From the NCBI GenBank assembly GCA_032768795.1, contig CP136492.1:124001-188000 (forward strand): DNA of 64,000 nucleotides. The letters are read 5' to 3'. The translations under genes and the position numbers were made by a program. The stretch comes from Tremella fuciformis (taxonomy: Eukaryota; Basidiomycota; Tremellomycetes; Tremellales; Tremellaceae). Shown here piece after piece: positions 9,936-20,976 of the stretch. Every line of letters starts with the position of its first letter. The stretch's first letter is position 1. Below the pieces are notes generated by a model. It had not been told where the DNA came from and did no database searches. It saw only the letters and a list, made by a program, of their open reading frames with translations.

Positions 9936-11702
9936 ATGTCGCAGACCCCGGTCGACGACGAGAAGGTGATGCCTGGCTTCAAGGCGGATGCTGCGGTTGA
10001 GATCCTTGAAGTCGAGCAGACCGCCGAGTATCAAGAGTACTGCCAGCTCGAAGAGGTCTTCCAGGGCGAACGACTCCGCAAACTCACCGTGAGTCATTGA
10101 TTGGCCTTGCCGTATTTGGCATGTGCTCACCTCTTCAAGCGCAAGGTCGACTTTCGCGTTCTCCCCACCATCTTCTTCTACGTTCTATGGTCGTACATCG
10201 ACCGCGGCAATGTCTCCAACGCCAAGCTCTTCGGCGCCGTCGCCGACATGCACATGACGGCCAGTGACTGGAATGTCGGCCTGTCCATCTTCTGTGAGTC
10301 ATCTGCTAACCCTCTCATCGATGTCATGCTGATGACTCTCAGTCCTGGCTTATGCTGTGGGTGGGCCTCCCGGCTCGTTCATGCTTCGACGCTTCGGCCC
10401 CAAGCGCGTTTTGCCCATCCAGATGACACTCGTCTCGATCATCCTTATCGGTGGCGGATTGTGCCAGAACCGCGTCCAGTGGTTCACCCTCCGCATCCGT
10501 GAGTCATTGAGGCCGCGCCTTTTCCAAGCTGAGTGTAAGTGCTGGGGTTGTTCGAGGCGGGAGTCTATCCCAGCTGTGTCTTCGTCGTCTCGACATGGTA
10601 CACCCCGGCCGAGCTGCACTCCCGTGCGACCCTGTTCTACGTGGGCGCCGCTCTCTCTGGGGCATTCTCGGGTATCCTCGCCTACGCCATTGGTCAAGCG
10701 GACGGCGTGTGGGGCTACCGCGGCTGGCGCTGGATCTACGTCCTCGAAGGCCTCATCTCGTTCATCGTCGCCTGCATCGGGTACATCACCATGTCGGACC
10801 GACCCGAGAACCCGTGCAAGTGGCTGGACAACGACGAGCAGCGATACCTCGTGCTGCGCAACAAGTTCACCTATGGTCGCGACAAGAGCGGCAACTCCAA
10901 CCAGCTCCGCGTCAAGGACTACAAGTCGGCCGCTTTGGTGAGCGGTTTGTCCACACCTTTGACAATGCTGACGAGGGGTAGTCTTGGCATACCTGGGTGT
11001 TTGGCTGGATGTTCATCAACACGAGTATCCTCAACTACGGTTTCGCCTTTGCGCTCCCGACCATCATCAAGAACCTGGGTTTCACGAACGCCAACTCTCA
11101 GCTCCTGTCCATTCCTCCGTACATCTTTGCTTGCTTCACCGTCGTTGGTGCAGGCTGTGAGTCAACTCCATATACACCTCTCAGCAAAGCTCACCCCTCT
11201 AGTCGTGTCGGACCGCACTCGCAAGCGCGCTCTCGTCCTCGTGGTGCCCGCATCCGTCGCCACATTGGGCCTCATCCTCTGCATGGTCTCTGCGACGCGT
11301 AAGGACCTCGTCGGCCTGTGCCTCTTCGGCGCGATTCTGGTCTGCGGAGGAGGGTATTCATTGACGTCCACGATCGCAGTATGGTGTGCCCTGAATCACG
11401 CCGGTCAAACGAAGCGCTCCGCTTCCATCTCCATCGCCGTCCTCCTCTCCAACGTCGGTGGTGTTGCCGGCTCAAACATCTACCTGGCAAACGAGGCGCC
11501 GGGTTACAAGACCGGTTTTGGCTTCACGATTGCCTTCACCGCCGCCGGCCTTGTCATTACGCCGATGCTTTATTGGCTTGCCATCGGCAGGATCAACGCC
11601 AAGCGTGATGCCATGACACAGGAAGAGATCAACGCCAAGTACACCCCGGAGCAGCTTGTCGACATGGGCGATCTGTCCCCGCTTTATCGCTACGAGCGCT
11701 GA
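9936..11702 (+). CDS. MFS transporter, allantoate permease (Dal5)/anion:cation symporter family
   Basis: Six exons: 9936-10088, 10140-10293, 10343-10498, 10540-10937, 10982-11156 and 11203-11702; about 500 residues with roughly twelve hydrophobic segments. Diagnostic pieces are WSYIDRGNVSNAKLFG after TM1, LGLFEAGVYPSCVFVVSTWY in TM4-5, GYRGWRWIYVLEG and the C-terminal NVGGVAGSNIYL. This is the Dal5-type family of fungal carriers that import organic anions (allantoate, nicotinate, ureidosuccinate and others) with protons at the plasma membrane. The 5' context CCAACATG starts the protein MSQTPVDDEK. It is likely the uptake step for the substrate used by the genes at 0.6-9.6 kb, because of position and the shared promoter word. 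Substrate unknown. Confidence 0.9.
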
Positions 11703-12166
11703 GCTCAAGACCCATGGATGAGGGGAAGAGGAGACAGGCATAGACACGAATATAGATGGCAGTGAAGCTCGGTACTGGTTGTCTAAGGGAGTGATGCATA
11801 GGTATGAACGGAGCTTGGCTTGATTAGGGGAAAACTCCAGACGACCACCACCTTGTGGTTGTGGCGAGAGGATGAGGATACCGCCCGCAATGCCGTTGCT
11901 ATGCTTGGGCATTAATGAGCATGTAGATTAGACACCTGAGAACTTTCAAGAGTAGCGGACGTTGCTGTTCTATGTACGATTTGCTATTGCTGTCTTCCAA
12001 AGCTCACTGGGGGGATGTGCAGGACATGCTTCACTCTATCCTTACCTTCCCGAGCATCATCTCCGGTTCTGCTCAATGGTTGCACTGGATGTCAAGCCTT
12101 CGTGCCTTCCCAGCGGTAAAACACACTGATGCATGAAGGCAACTACGAGGGACTCCATGATGACAG
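11703..12166. other. convergent 3' intergenic region, no gene seen
   Basis: 464 bases between two convergent genes. Only short shadow frames are present; no coding signal, repeat or RNA gene was recognised. Confidence 0.5.
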
Positions 12167-15100
12167 CTACACCCAGGCCGGAGCGTCGCTGCCCAGCGGC
12201 TTGGGCATGACGTCCCAGTATGCCGGCGATCCAGAAATTTGGCCCGAGTGTTTGACAAAGGACATGGGTCCGAGACCGGTATCCTTCGACTCGAGATACC
12301 CAGAGACGTCCTCCGCGGTAGTAGGGTCGAAGCAATCGAACCCATCCTCGAGTTGGCCAAGCGCGACCAGCCAAGACATGATCTGCGCAAGTGAGACGCT
12401 GACGGTGTAGCTTCCGCCCTCGCGAGATCGACGGAGAAGAGCTGCCATGACGCCAAAAGCGAGGAGGTAACCTCCCGCGTGGTCGAGCGCTTGCACGGGT
12501 GTGGGCATAGCAGGGTCGCCCTTGCCCGCCGCGACAGCTTCTTCGACGTTCATGCCTGAAGCAGTCTGTACGAGCGAGTCGTATCCTCGTCGCTTAGCCC
12601 ACGGACCTTTCGTTCCCCACGCAGACATGGTCGCATAGACTATGCTGGGGTTGATATTCCGTATCGCTTCGGGCCCGAAACCCTTGGCTTCAAGTGCGCC
12701 TGGCCTGTACGACTGGAGGAATACATCGGCGGTCTTCAGGAGTTCGCGCAGCTTGTCGGCATCCGCGGCTTTGTTGAGGTCGAGAGAGGCCGTTCGCTTG
12801 CCGCGAGCAAAGTCGCGATCGAGACCGGGTAAATCTGGAAGGTTCGGCGAGGTGATCCAGAGAACGTCAGCGCCATGGGCAGCTAGCGTCCGACCAGCGA
12901 GAGGCGCGGCGATCACCCGGGACAGCTCGAGGACGCGCAGACCAGCGAGAGGCCGCTTCTGCACCAGATGTCTGGGTACTGATGCGAGGGTATAGGCCGG
13001 GGCGGCGCCGGTTTCGGCCCGTTCGATCTCGACCGGGAAGGGGTTGATTGCTGCACTCTAGAACAGTGAGTGTCACATTTATGGGATGCCAAGGATGACC
13101 TGCCTGTGGATGCGCCGCCCATTCCGCTTTCGACCGAAGAGCATAGTTGGCCAGTTTGGCATCGATAGAAGCCTCTTCAAAGTCGATTTTCTTCCAAGAA
13201 CGCAGCTTCTCCGCGATTTGAACACGGTCGACTGCGCAGCCGAGGAGCTTGGCTGTACCCTCGCGATGATTGGTGAAAGAGTCGTGGATCCTCACATATC
13301 CGTCGGCGACCTTGTACAATCCAGCAATCGGACCCCAAGGTGAAGGAGGCGGCTTCGAATTGAGCAGGGTCAGACGCTCCGATTTGAATTCTATGGATGC
13401 ATGTCGCATGTCGACGCTGACGTGGGATGGTGTGGTTGAGAGTCGCTCCGCTTGCCCGGCGCTCGCGGCAAGGGTAGCAAGCGCAACCGATGCTTGAGCG
13501 AGATCTGACAATGGGTCAGTGTTGTGAAGAAAGGGAGTTGTACTACTCACGACCAATCTTGTAGCTGGAGGGCAGAACCGGTTCAGCCTGGGAAGGCAGG
13601 CTCAGGCTGTCCAGTGCGCTACTGGCAAGACCTACTCCTGCCCAAATGTGAGCGACCGAATCCATTGGTGTGGATGTGGGAGAGAAGCCGGTTTTCAGAG
13701 GATGAGAACCGTTCACATAGCCATTGGCGCCGTTGGCGGACGGTTTGTGCACGGCCCCATTCGGTTTGTGATGCGCTGGAATGACGAGATTGACTAGAGG
13801 AGCGTGCTGTGAACCTCAGCTAAGGATCTGCCAAGCCAAGGGAGAATCGTCAATGCTCACCTGAGCTGTCCCCAGGGTATCGCGTTCGCCGATAGTTCCC
13901 TGTGCCCATGGGCGGACGATGGTGCACTTCCATGCCAGGGCTGCATCAAAGAAGCCATTGTAGATAATGTCCTCATCCTTGAGCGAATACAGCCGTGCCA
14001 CGAGTTCCCGTGTGAGAACTCCGGACGCCTTGACGTGCTCGTATGGCGCGGGCTCGTCAAACATAATGTCGAATGTGATCTCAAACTGATATGCAGTCAG
14101 CGGGGGGACATCTCGCCATTCTCTACGCACCGGCCCCGAGTTTTTCGAGCGAATGACCTTGGCAAAATCGACCAAAGCCTGATCTTTTGACGGGTCTGGA
14201 GTTCTTTAGCAACGAAAGTGACCTCAGCGTACCACGCACCAAATGGCTTGGCCTGAGTCTTGACTTGATGCACTCCGACCGACTTTTCCAAGGTAGAAAC
14301 GACTGCGTCGATCCCAAAGTAGGCATCTTTTTTCGTGTTGCCCGTGAATGATACGAGCTTGACAGGAAAGTCGCTTGGATCCTCGATTCTCATGAGGTGA
14401 TAGATGGAGAATCGGCAGACAGGTCCGCACGGCTGTTCCAAGGGGGTAAGGGGACTGGCAAAGTTACCGGTCGTAGCGAGTTGGCCCTGGGACTGTGAAC
14501 CGGGCATGAGCGGCGGAGGACCTTTCACTCACCTCGTAGGGCATATGGAGACACGAGACACGGGCGTTGTTGGCGATAGCCGATGCGAGCTCTTGTGTGG
14601 GAGCGGTCACCTCACCCAGAACCCCCACTTCGTGGGAAAGACTGTGTTTGACAGGCTCTAGCGGGCCCATGACAGCACTAAGAGGCGTCAGCTGTGTTGA
14701 CCATGCTCAAATCAAGGGTGGACCGACTTTTTGCCATATACGTGCCACAGGAGTTGGCAGTGAGGTGTATTCGCAGCGAGAGCCGGAAACAGGCCGCACG
14801 TATCTGACGCAGGTTAGGTGTCTTCTGTGTACTGATCACGAGACAAAACGCACAGGCATGTACGGCCTTGAGGAATTTATCAATCTGGTTGACCAGGATT
14901 GGATCCCGTACGCCGCCAATGAAGACTGTTCGGTAGCCCATGATGCGTGCGCCCTCAAGCTTGACCTCGTACGGAGTGGGCTTGAAGACAGCGCCTGAGA
15001 TCCGTACGGTACGCCCGTCGGGAAGTTGAGTGTACTGCGCTTTGTCGAGATGCAGCTCGCCGCCAGGGCCGGGAAGGATATCCGGTCGGGTCTTCTCGTA

Positions 15101-16007
15101 GAGTGTATGAGCGGCGACAGAGAGCGGCGTACATCGCTCGAGGATGTTTAGAGGTACGAGCTCGAAGTGGTCCTTGCGCACAGTGGCCAGCATCGATCTC
15201 CCCTTTGGGACGGCGCAGATGCCACCACACTCCATGATCTTGCCGCAGTGCCAAGCCGGCCCGGAGCCCATGCCGTGGTACATGGCAAATGCCGCGAAGG
15301 GCGCCGGGTCATAAGATCGGCCGGCGACGATGATGTCTGGGTCGTCGGCGAGGACTTTGAGGTAGGGCTCGCTGCCGATCTGGGCGACAATGTCGCTGGC
15401 CTCGACTATCTCCTCCTCTGTCAGATCCTCGACGGGCCCGCATGGTCGTATCTGCCCGGAAGCGAGCTTCGACTTGATGAGCCCGCGATCAACGCCAGAC
15501 TTGATCGTGGCAACCTGCAAGCATCAGCTGCGCCCGTCCCATTACCTTAAGGCTCACTTTGAAAGAGTAGCCCCTCTGGGAACTGATGTCTCGGATAATG
15601 TCCAGAAGCTCGTCCACATGACGGTCACTGCCGCTCCCACCGGCAGAGCCTATCATCACCTTGCATCCGTGATGGAAGCATGCTGAGGGCGGTCAGCCAA
15701 TGGAATAATCCGGTAAAATGCGAAACATCACCATCTAGCATGTTGCCCAGATCTCGCTCGTAAGACTCGCGCGAGCAGGTCATCTTGCCGATGCCAAGCT
15801 TGTAAGGGCCTCCATCTGTAGAGCCAGAGTCGACGATGATAGCGTGCGGTCTGTACTGCTTGATCCCAAACCAGAAGTGTTCAGAGATGTAGCCTTCGAA
15901 CGTCAGCAACGGGGTTCAGACGGAGCAGAGATGATCCTACCGTAGCCCAACATCGCGTTGGGGGTGAGGATGCGAACCTCATCGGTGATAGGGGAGGGAG
16001 TGGGCAT
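12167..16007 (-). CDS. AtuA (DUF1446)-DUF4387-CaiB/BaiF CoA-transferase fusion protein
   Basis: A long multi-exon gene of roughly 1,100 residues. Start ATG at 16007 (MPTPSPITDEVRIL). Part 1 (about 16007-14210) is the acyclic terpene utilisation AtuA family: IVDSGSTDGGPYKLG, GSAGGSG, AGRSYDPAPFAAFA, HVYGKNAVMGPLEPVKHS, LGEVTAPTQELA, GNFASPLTPLEQ. Part 2 (about 14180-13760) is DUF4387: IRSKNSGPFEITFDI, VKASGVLTRELVARLY, then DTLGTAQ spliced to HAPLVNLVIP. With no stop, the frame continues through a Gly/Asn-rich linker into part 3 (about 13700-12167), a family III CoA-transferase: DSVAHIWAG, LPSSYKIG, VSVDMRHASIEFKSER, then GLRVLELSRVIAAPLAGRTLA, RGYDSLVQTASGMN with the likely catalytic Asp. In bacteria these are separate, often neighbouring genes. 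A role in CoA-activated breakdown of a branched or hydroxy acid is inference. Separate genes would need a missed stop near 13760. Confidence 0.8.
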
Positions 16008-16464
16008 CGTGGGTGACCTGGTGCAGAGTGCGAAGTCGATTCTCTGACGATCTCGTAGGTATAAGAGGAAGAGTCACACACCCTACAGCCGGGAAGCAAC
16101 TGCAACATTCCGTTCCGTGCTGAGATTCCGTGTCACGGGACTCCGTTTTCCGTTCCCCTCCCCACAGTGCCAAGGCTCTCTCCACACGCTCGAAGACCTT
16201 GCCCCCGAAACTCGCGTTCTAGGCCCCAGACAAGAGAGGTGGAAGTACAGTATTCCCGCTAAGGGGCGATGAAGTCCGCCTGGGTCTGAACTATCACTTC
16301 GCATAACCTGCGTCAATTCTCTGCATGCGTTTGAAACATTTTATCCACCATCTCGTCTCTGCACCACTGGGCTTCCACCAGGAATCATTGCCTCGCCTGC
16401 CATTGCCGCGCCGTCTAACTACGGTTTCGCAATCTATGTATCCTCCCGCTCCACATCCAGTGGC
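16008..16464 (-). promoter_or_regulatory. promoter of the AtuA-DUF4387-CaiB gene with TTCCGT-rich element
   Basis: A 457-base gap upstream of the fusion gene. At 16107-16156 TTCCGT words are repeated, including GAGATTCCGTGTCAC (16122-16136). The reverse complement of this, GTGACACGGAATCTC, is found as two overlapping halves at 18353-18386 in the next promoter. No gene is seen here. Confidence 0.5.
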
Positions 16465-18259
16465 TCACGGGGCGTACCTGAAACCCGGAGCATCATGGGC
16501 AAGGCCCTCGACATCCGGCACCCCGTCTATGGGTTCTTCTTCTCGGTCCTTGCGCTTGTTCTCCCGGTTGATTATGAAGGAGTATAGGACGGCCAAGAAC
16601 AGGCCCCAGACCGACAGGCAGAGCGCCACCACAGCACCCATCCTATACTGGGGCCCTTGAGTGGACGGGAAGAGGTAGCCAGCCGGTATCCTGGGTGTCA
16701 GTGTCGTAGAGACAGCCGACCAGGCTTCTTGGCTCACCCCATGGCCTGCGACAACGTACTGACATACGGCATGCCCACAGCCCGGCGGGACTCGTTGCCA
16801 GCCTGCTCGGCGGCCCAAGTCCTGAACATCATCAGCGCGAGAGTCGCAGTCCCTGCAACTAACACTTACAGGACCAGTGGCAACAGGATGTATTGACCTA
16901 TCTCAGCGAAGACCAAAGCCGCGTATCGACCACTAAACACAGTATGGTTCAAGCCGGCCAGTAGTGCAAAGCCGAGCATGAGGAAGGCGAAACCTGTCAT
17001 GACGAAGGGACCGCGAATGTGGAATCGATCAGAAAGCCAGGCGGCGGACATCATCCCTATACCGCCTGCAGCATAGGGCGGAAGAGTGTAAACCTGGGCC
17101 AGGGCACCGGTGTACCCTACCGCCTGGACGAGGGTCGGCAGGAAGGCGCCCAGAGCGGTACTGAGCATGATGGTGACTTGGTACATCCCAGCAGCTGACA
17201 GCATGAGGGATTGCGCCCACACATTCCTAAGGGGTACTCACGGATGAGGAATTGCCACGCGTAAAAGACGGAGCGGGCATGTTTCCAGTTAATATGCGTA
17301 GTGGACAGTTCGCCTTGCTTTCGGATGCGCACTGTATATCGCATCAACGGCGATCAAGGCGAGGAGTAGCCAATCGACGTACTGCAGACTCGCTCCTCCT
17401 CGTTGAGCTTGCTGGAAGTCTCCGGATCCCCGGGAAAGACGAAAAGACAGTAGATGGCAGAGCAGACAGTCGTGCCGCCTTCGATGATGAAAAGCAACCG
17501 CCAAGGCTGGATTGAATGCTTGACAAAGGAAACCCCATAGGCCAGCAGCCCATTGACGATGCCGCTGTCGAGAGGTCAGGGTCGTTGTGAATCAAGGAGA
17601 CCGCACTCACGCAATCGGAGCAGTTGCCAGCCAGAAGGCGACTCTGAGAGCAAGTTCGCGTCGAGTGTACCACCGAGCCAGGTAGACGGTGACGAGGGGT
17701 GCGAAGCCCGCTTCGCCGAGACCGAGCAGGTATCGGACGGCGTACCCCTGCTCCCACGTCTTGATGGCACCCATACACGCGGCGGCGATGCCCCAGACGA
17801 TGCCGCTGACGCCGAGCATGACGTTCATCTTGGTCTTCTTGCCGACGATGCCAGCGACGATCATCCAATTGACATAGCCGACGAAGAACATGGCGTTCAG
17901 CAAGGCGTATCTCTTTCCCGTCTTGTCGCCGCCGAGGTCGGCAATGAGGCCAATGGTCTTGGCATTACCGATGTTCGACCGGTCGAGCGAGGACCCGGTG
18001 TAGAGCAGACACATCGCAGGGAGGATGAGCCAGTCTAGCTGCGCCACCGTATCAGCGCTGAGTACTGAATACCTCTCACCGTAATGCTCACCTTTCGAAC
18101 GAGTTTCTTCTCCACCACGGGGTCAGGGGTGAACTCGGACCCCAGACCGGACTCTTCGACATGGTCGACCTTCTCCTTGACCTGATTGTCAAAGACGAAG
18201 CCTTCGACGGCGACAGGCTCTTCCAGCCTGTCAGCACGGGGTGAAAGGGAGGGAGACAT
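16465..18259 (-). CDS. MFS transporter, Dal5/anion:cation symporter family
   Basis: Multi-exon gene, start ATG at 18259 (MSPSLSPRADRLEEP), stop at 16465-16467. After a hydrophilic N-terminus come LDWLILPAMCLLYTGSSLDRSNIGNAK (TM1), NAMFFVGYVNWMI (TM2), IVWGIAAACMGAI, RYLLGLGEAGFAPLVTVYLARWY (TM4 signature of the family), then after introns NGLLAYGV, FIIEGG, LPPYAAGGIGMMSAAWLSDRF and a C-terminal TM ending in a charged tail RENKRKDREEEP. Length is about 500 residues. Members import organic acids or their amides across the plasma membrane. It is read toward the AtuA-CaiB gene in the same direction, and its promoter shares a long word with that gene's promoter, so it is a candidate uptake system for the same substrate. 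Confidence 0.87.
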
Positions 18260-18453
18260 GGTTGGATCAGACAGAGTCGCGGGGAGACGTGGGGAAAAGG
18301 AGCCGAGACCTTTGTAGCTCGCGGGGTACTACAATTGGCACCGACACGGAAAGTGACACGGAAAGGTTCTGCCGAAACGGAATCTCGGGTGGGTCTTAGC
18401 CATGCCCAGCTGGCCAGCTAGCGTCGTTGCACAGCCATTTCCCCCACACTCTC
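18260..18453. promoter_or_regulatory. divergent promoter of MFS carrier and alpha/beta hydrolase with GACACGGAA repeats
   Basis: A 194-base divergent promoter. GACACGGAAAG occurs twice in a row (from 18343 and 18355), followed by ACGGAATCTC (18377-18386). GTGACACGGAA (18353-18363) and ACGGAATCTC both match the reverse strand of the AtuA-CaiB promoter at 16122-16136. The GTGACACG core is also at 20800-20807 (reverse strand) in the next divergent promoter. Confidence 0.55.
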
Positions 18454-19442
18454 ATGACGGATCGTCTCACTCTGCAGACGGCCCCGCTGGGGCACTTCAG
18501 TCTGCAGCTGGCGTCAGGATGTTCGACGGCGATCACAGCGAGCAAAGATCCACGCGCTTCGTTCTATCTCTACGTCCCCAAGTCTCATCCGGTCTCGCAG
18601 AGAGCGAATGCAGTGGAGCCTGTTTCCCCGGCAAGGCCGTTCCCCTTGTTAGTCCTGGTGCATGGGAGCGGCCGAGACGCAAGTACAGTTCGAGACGCAT
18701 GGGCAGGTTGGGCAGAGCAGCACGGCGTAATGCTAGTCTGCCCCTTGTTCCCCATGTCACTGTCCGTGAGTCGACTTTGGCCATTGTATGAGGCCGCATG
18801 CCGACTTCTCACAGGACCTCGACGATACTGCTCGACCCGGACTGCACAACTACCAGTACTTGCAGTACGAGGACGGCGGGCGCTGGGACCTGCTTCTCTT
18901 GAGCATTATCGACGATGTCAAGCGCCATTGGGGCTTTGTCCAGACCGAGCGTTTCCTTCTGTCTGGCTTTTCCGGCGGGGCTCAGGTCAGTTCGCACACA
19001 GCACTCGGGGATGGTGCAGCTAACGCTAACGCCAGCTCAGTTCTGTCAACGCTTCGTCTACCTCCATTCACAACGAGTGATCGCCGTTTCCATTGGCGCC
19101 CCCGGTCACTATACTCTGATAGACGAGAGTCGCGCATGGCCAGAGGGCACGGCAGACATAGCGGACATATTCGGCACGGATATCTGCCTGGAGCAACTCA
19201 GACAGGTGAGGTTTCACCTGATCGGCGGCGAGGACGACATTTGGGAGTCGACCACAGTGGTCGATGGCGTGAGAACCACCCGGCGCCTCGCTCGTCTAGA
19301 CAATGTCATTCGCTTGGCCGAGAACTTGGGAGCGTCCGGCTGTGCGGTCCAGGTAGAAAAGGTGCCCGGGGTTCGGCACGAGGAGTTCAAGCTCAAGCCT
19401 CAAGTTGAGAGATTCTTCAGCCAGATCTTAGGTACAGCATGA
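18454..19442 (+). CDS. alpha/beta-hydrolase (esterase/depolymerase-like)
   Basis: Three exons: 18454-18765, 18815-18985 and 19041-19442, about 295 residues. The start is the ATG opening MTDRLTLQTAPLGHF. Features of the fold are an oxyanion strand PLLVLVHGSGRDA, the nucleophile elbow FLLSGFSGGAQF with Ser in GFSGG, an acid loop in VRFHLIGGEDD and the catalytic His in VPGVRHEEF near the C-terminus. No signal peptide is obvious, so it is probably cytosolic. It resembles poly(3-hydroxybutyrate) depolymerase or predicted peptidase-like esterases. The ester it cleaves cannot be read from the sequence. It shares a promoter with the MFS gene at 16465 and converges on the cyclase gene. Confidence 0.8.
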
Positions 19443-19488
19443 GGCATGCATCTACACAAGAATAGCAATACAGCAGGAAGCATCTCCT

Positions 19489-20743
19489 CTACAAAATAGC
19501 CATGACATTTGCTGGAGAAGCGACACCGCAAGGCAGGTTGAGCGGTTGACTGGTGACAAGGAAGGTGTATCTATGGTTCTCTGCGCAAATCCGCGCAAGT
19601 GCTTCCAAGTCCCACAGCTCGCCTATCGATCGTGTCAGCTTTGTGGAAAGGGTACGCGCAGTACTCACCGATCGGCATTCCCCATCCGCTCAGGAATACC
19701 TCATGGCAGCTAGACACCTTCATCACATCATCCGTGGGCTTCGGAGGCCAAGCTTCGTACGCGTTGGTGTCGCCAGCCACGGCCGCAAACGCATTCTCCC
19801 AGTGAAAACGCAGCATCGCCTCGGACTGTTCGACTCCGACGTAGGTCCGGAGGCTCTTCCCTCCCAGTGCCTCTTGTTCTTCCTCGCTAAGCGAAAGGTA
19901 GTGTTCTGTCCATCCGGAGCGTATGATGAGGATGTCCCCGGGAAGGAACTGGACCTTCTGGGCCGCTGCCACTGCCTTCAACTGATCGACCGATATGCTG
20001 TATGTTGTGAACGGGTCGTAGTGGATTTGTTGAGACTTGGCCCATGCGCGGAAGTCAAGCAGAACCCCTCTCGCGACGATCCCTCTTTGACTAATCCCTG
20101 GGACTGGTCAGGTATCCATAACTTGGATACGGTTTGACTGACCCTGGACACCAATGTTCTCGCTTTTCTGGTCACCATCGATATGCGATTGACATGATCC
20201 GTTGTAGAACCTGCGGTGTCAGAAGAAGGTGACATGCTCGCGAGCAGAGGTGCATACCGCTTGTCGGACTGGTAGGGATAGTGACGCAGTCCATCCCAGT
20301 GGGCTAGAAGTCAGTCGTTGTCAAGCCCATTTACTGGGAACGTACTGGAGCTTTGGGTGTTGATGTATAGCTTTGGGCGATCAACATCCAAGGTGTCAAA
20401 GGGAGGAACAAATGGACCCACCTCGTCATCGTTGGCATGTCCCTTGGCAATGATGTTATGGCGCATGGGCTTCCGCGCCGGGTTCATCGGTACTCTCGGG
20501 ACATTCAGAGGGAGGCTATTGCATCAGTGTCACTTGCCCAGCTGCCATTCCGGCTCGAAAGGCCCCTCACTTGAGCGGTACGACGATTCCGAGGTTGACC
20601 TCTTCGACCGCTCGAAGCCGGGTCTCCTTGGTAAGCAGGTTGAGCGTCCCCAACTCGTCGTCGTCGCCATACAGTCCCCATGCCGACTTGTATGGCTTCT
20701 CAGAGGTATGATCTGTGGGCAGCTGATCGAATGTGGGGCGCAT
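19489..20743 (-). CDS. cyclase-family (kynurenine formamidase-like) metal hydrolase
   Basis: Multi-exon gene with start ATG at 20743 in a CCACCATG context (MRPTFDQLPTDH) and stop at 19489-19491. The protein has GLYGDDDELGTLNLLT, VPLSLPLNVP, a HNIIAKGH segment, STHWDGLRHYPYQ (position of the family's metal-binding HxGTHxD-like block), FLPGDILIIRSGWTEHY, EAMLRFHWEN and a C-terminal LWDLEALARICAENHRYTFLVTSQPLN. This order matches the fungal branch of the PF04199 cyclase family, whose members include arylformamidases and polyketide-like hydrolases. Fungal members often have a changed metal motif, so the reaction is uncertain. One donor site (GTTCCC, near 20332) is weak. It is divergent from the Zn2Cys6 regulator. 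Confidence 0.82.
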
Positions 20744-20976
20744 GGTGGCCAATCAGGGCGAAACACATACGACCACGACGCTGCGAGGCGTGATATATAC
20801 GTGTCACGAGTACGGTCTAATCCGAAGCGTAGAAGCCACACAACTCCAAATTCCGCGCGTCGGGCCGGCGATCCGGAGGACACGGCTTCCCTTTCTGGGG
20901 CCTATTCTTCTGAACTCATTCCGCATTCGTCACACGTTTCCTCATCCCGTGTTCGCGTCTCTCCACTGTCCCTGTC
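20744..20976. promoter_or_regulatory. divergent promoter of cyclase-family gene and Zn2Cys6 regulator
   Basis: A 233-base gap between two divergent starts. TATATA at 20794-20799 sits about 50 bases upstream of the cyclase start. CGTGTCAC at 20800-20807 repeats the core found in the two preceding promoters of the block. Confidence 0.5.

Noticed and set aside
13543..13752. Separate CoA-transferase gene starting near 13752
   Set aside because: The codon there is GTG, not ATG, and the frame upstream is the DUF4387 C-terminus without a stop, so a fusion is better supported; a start at a later Met cannot be fully excluded.
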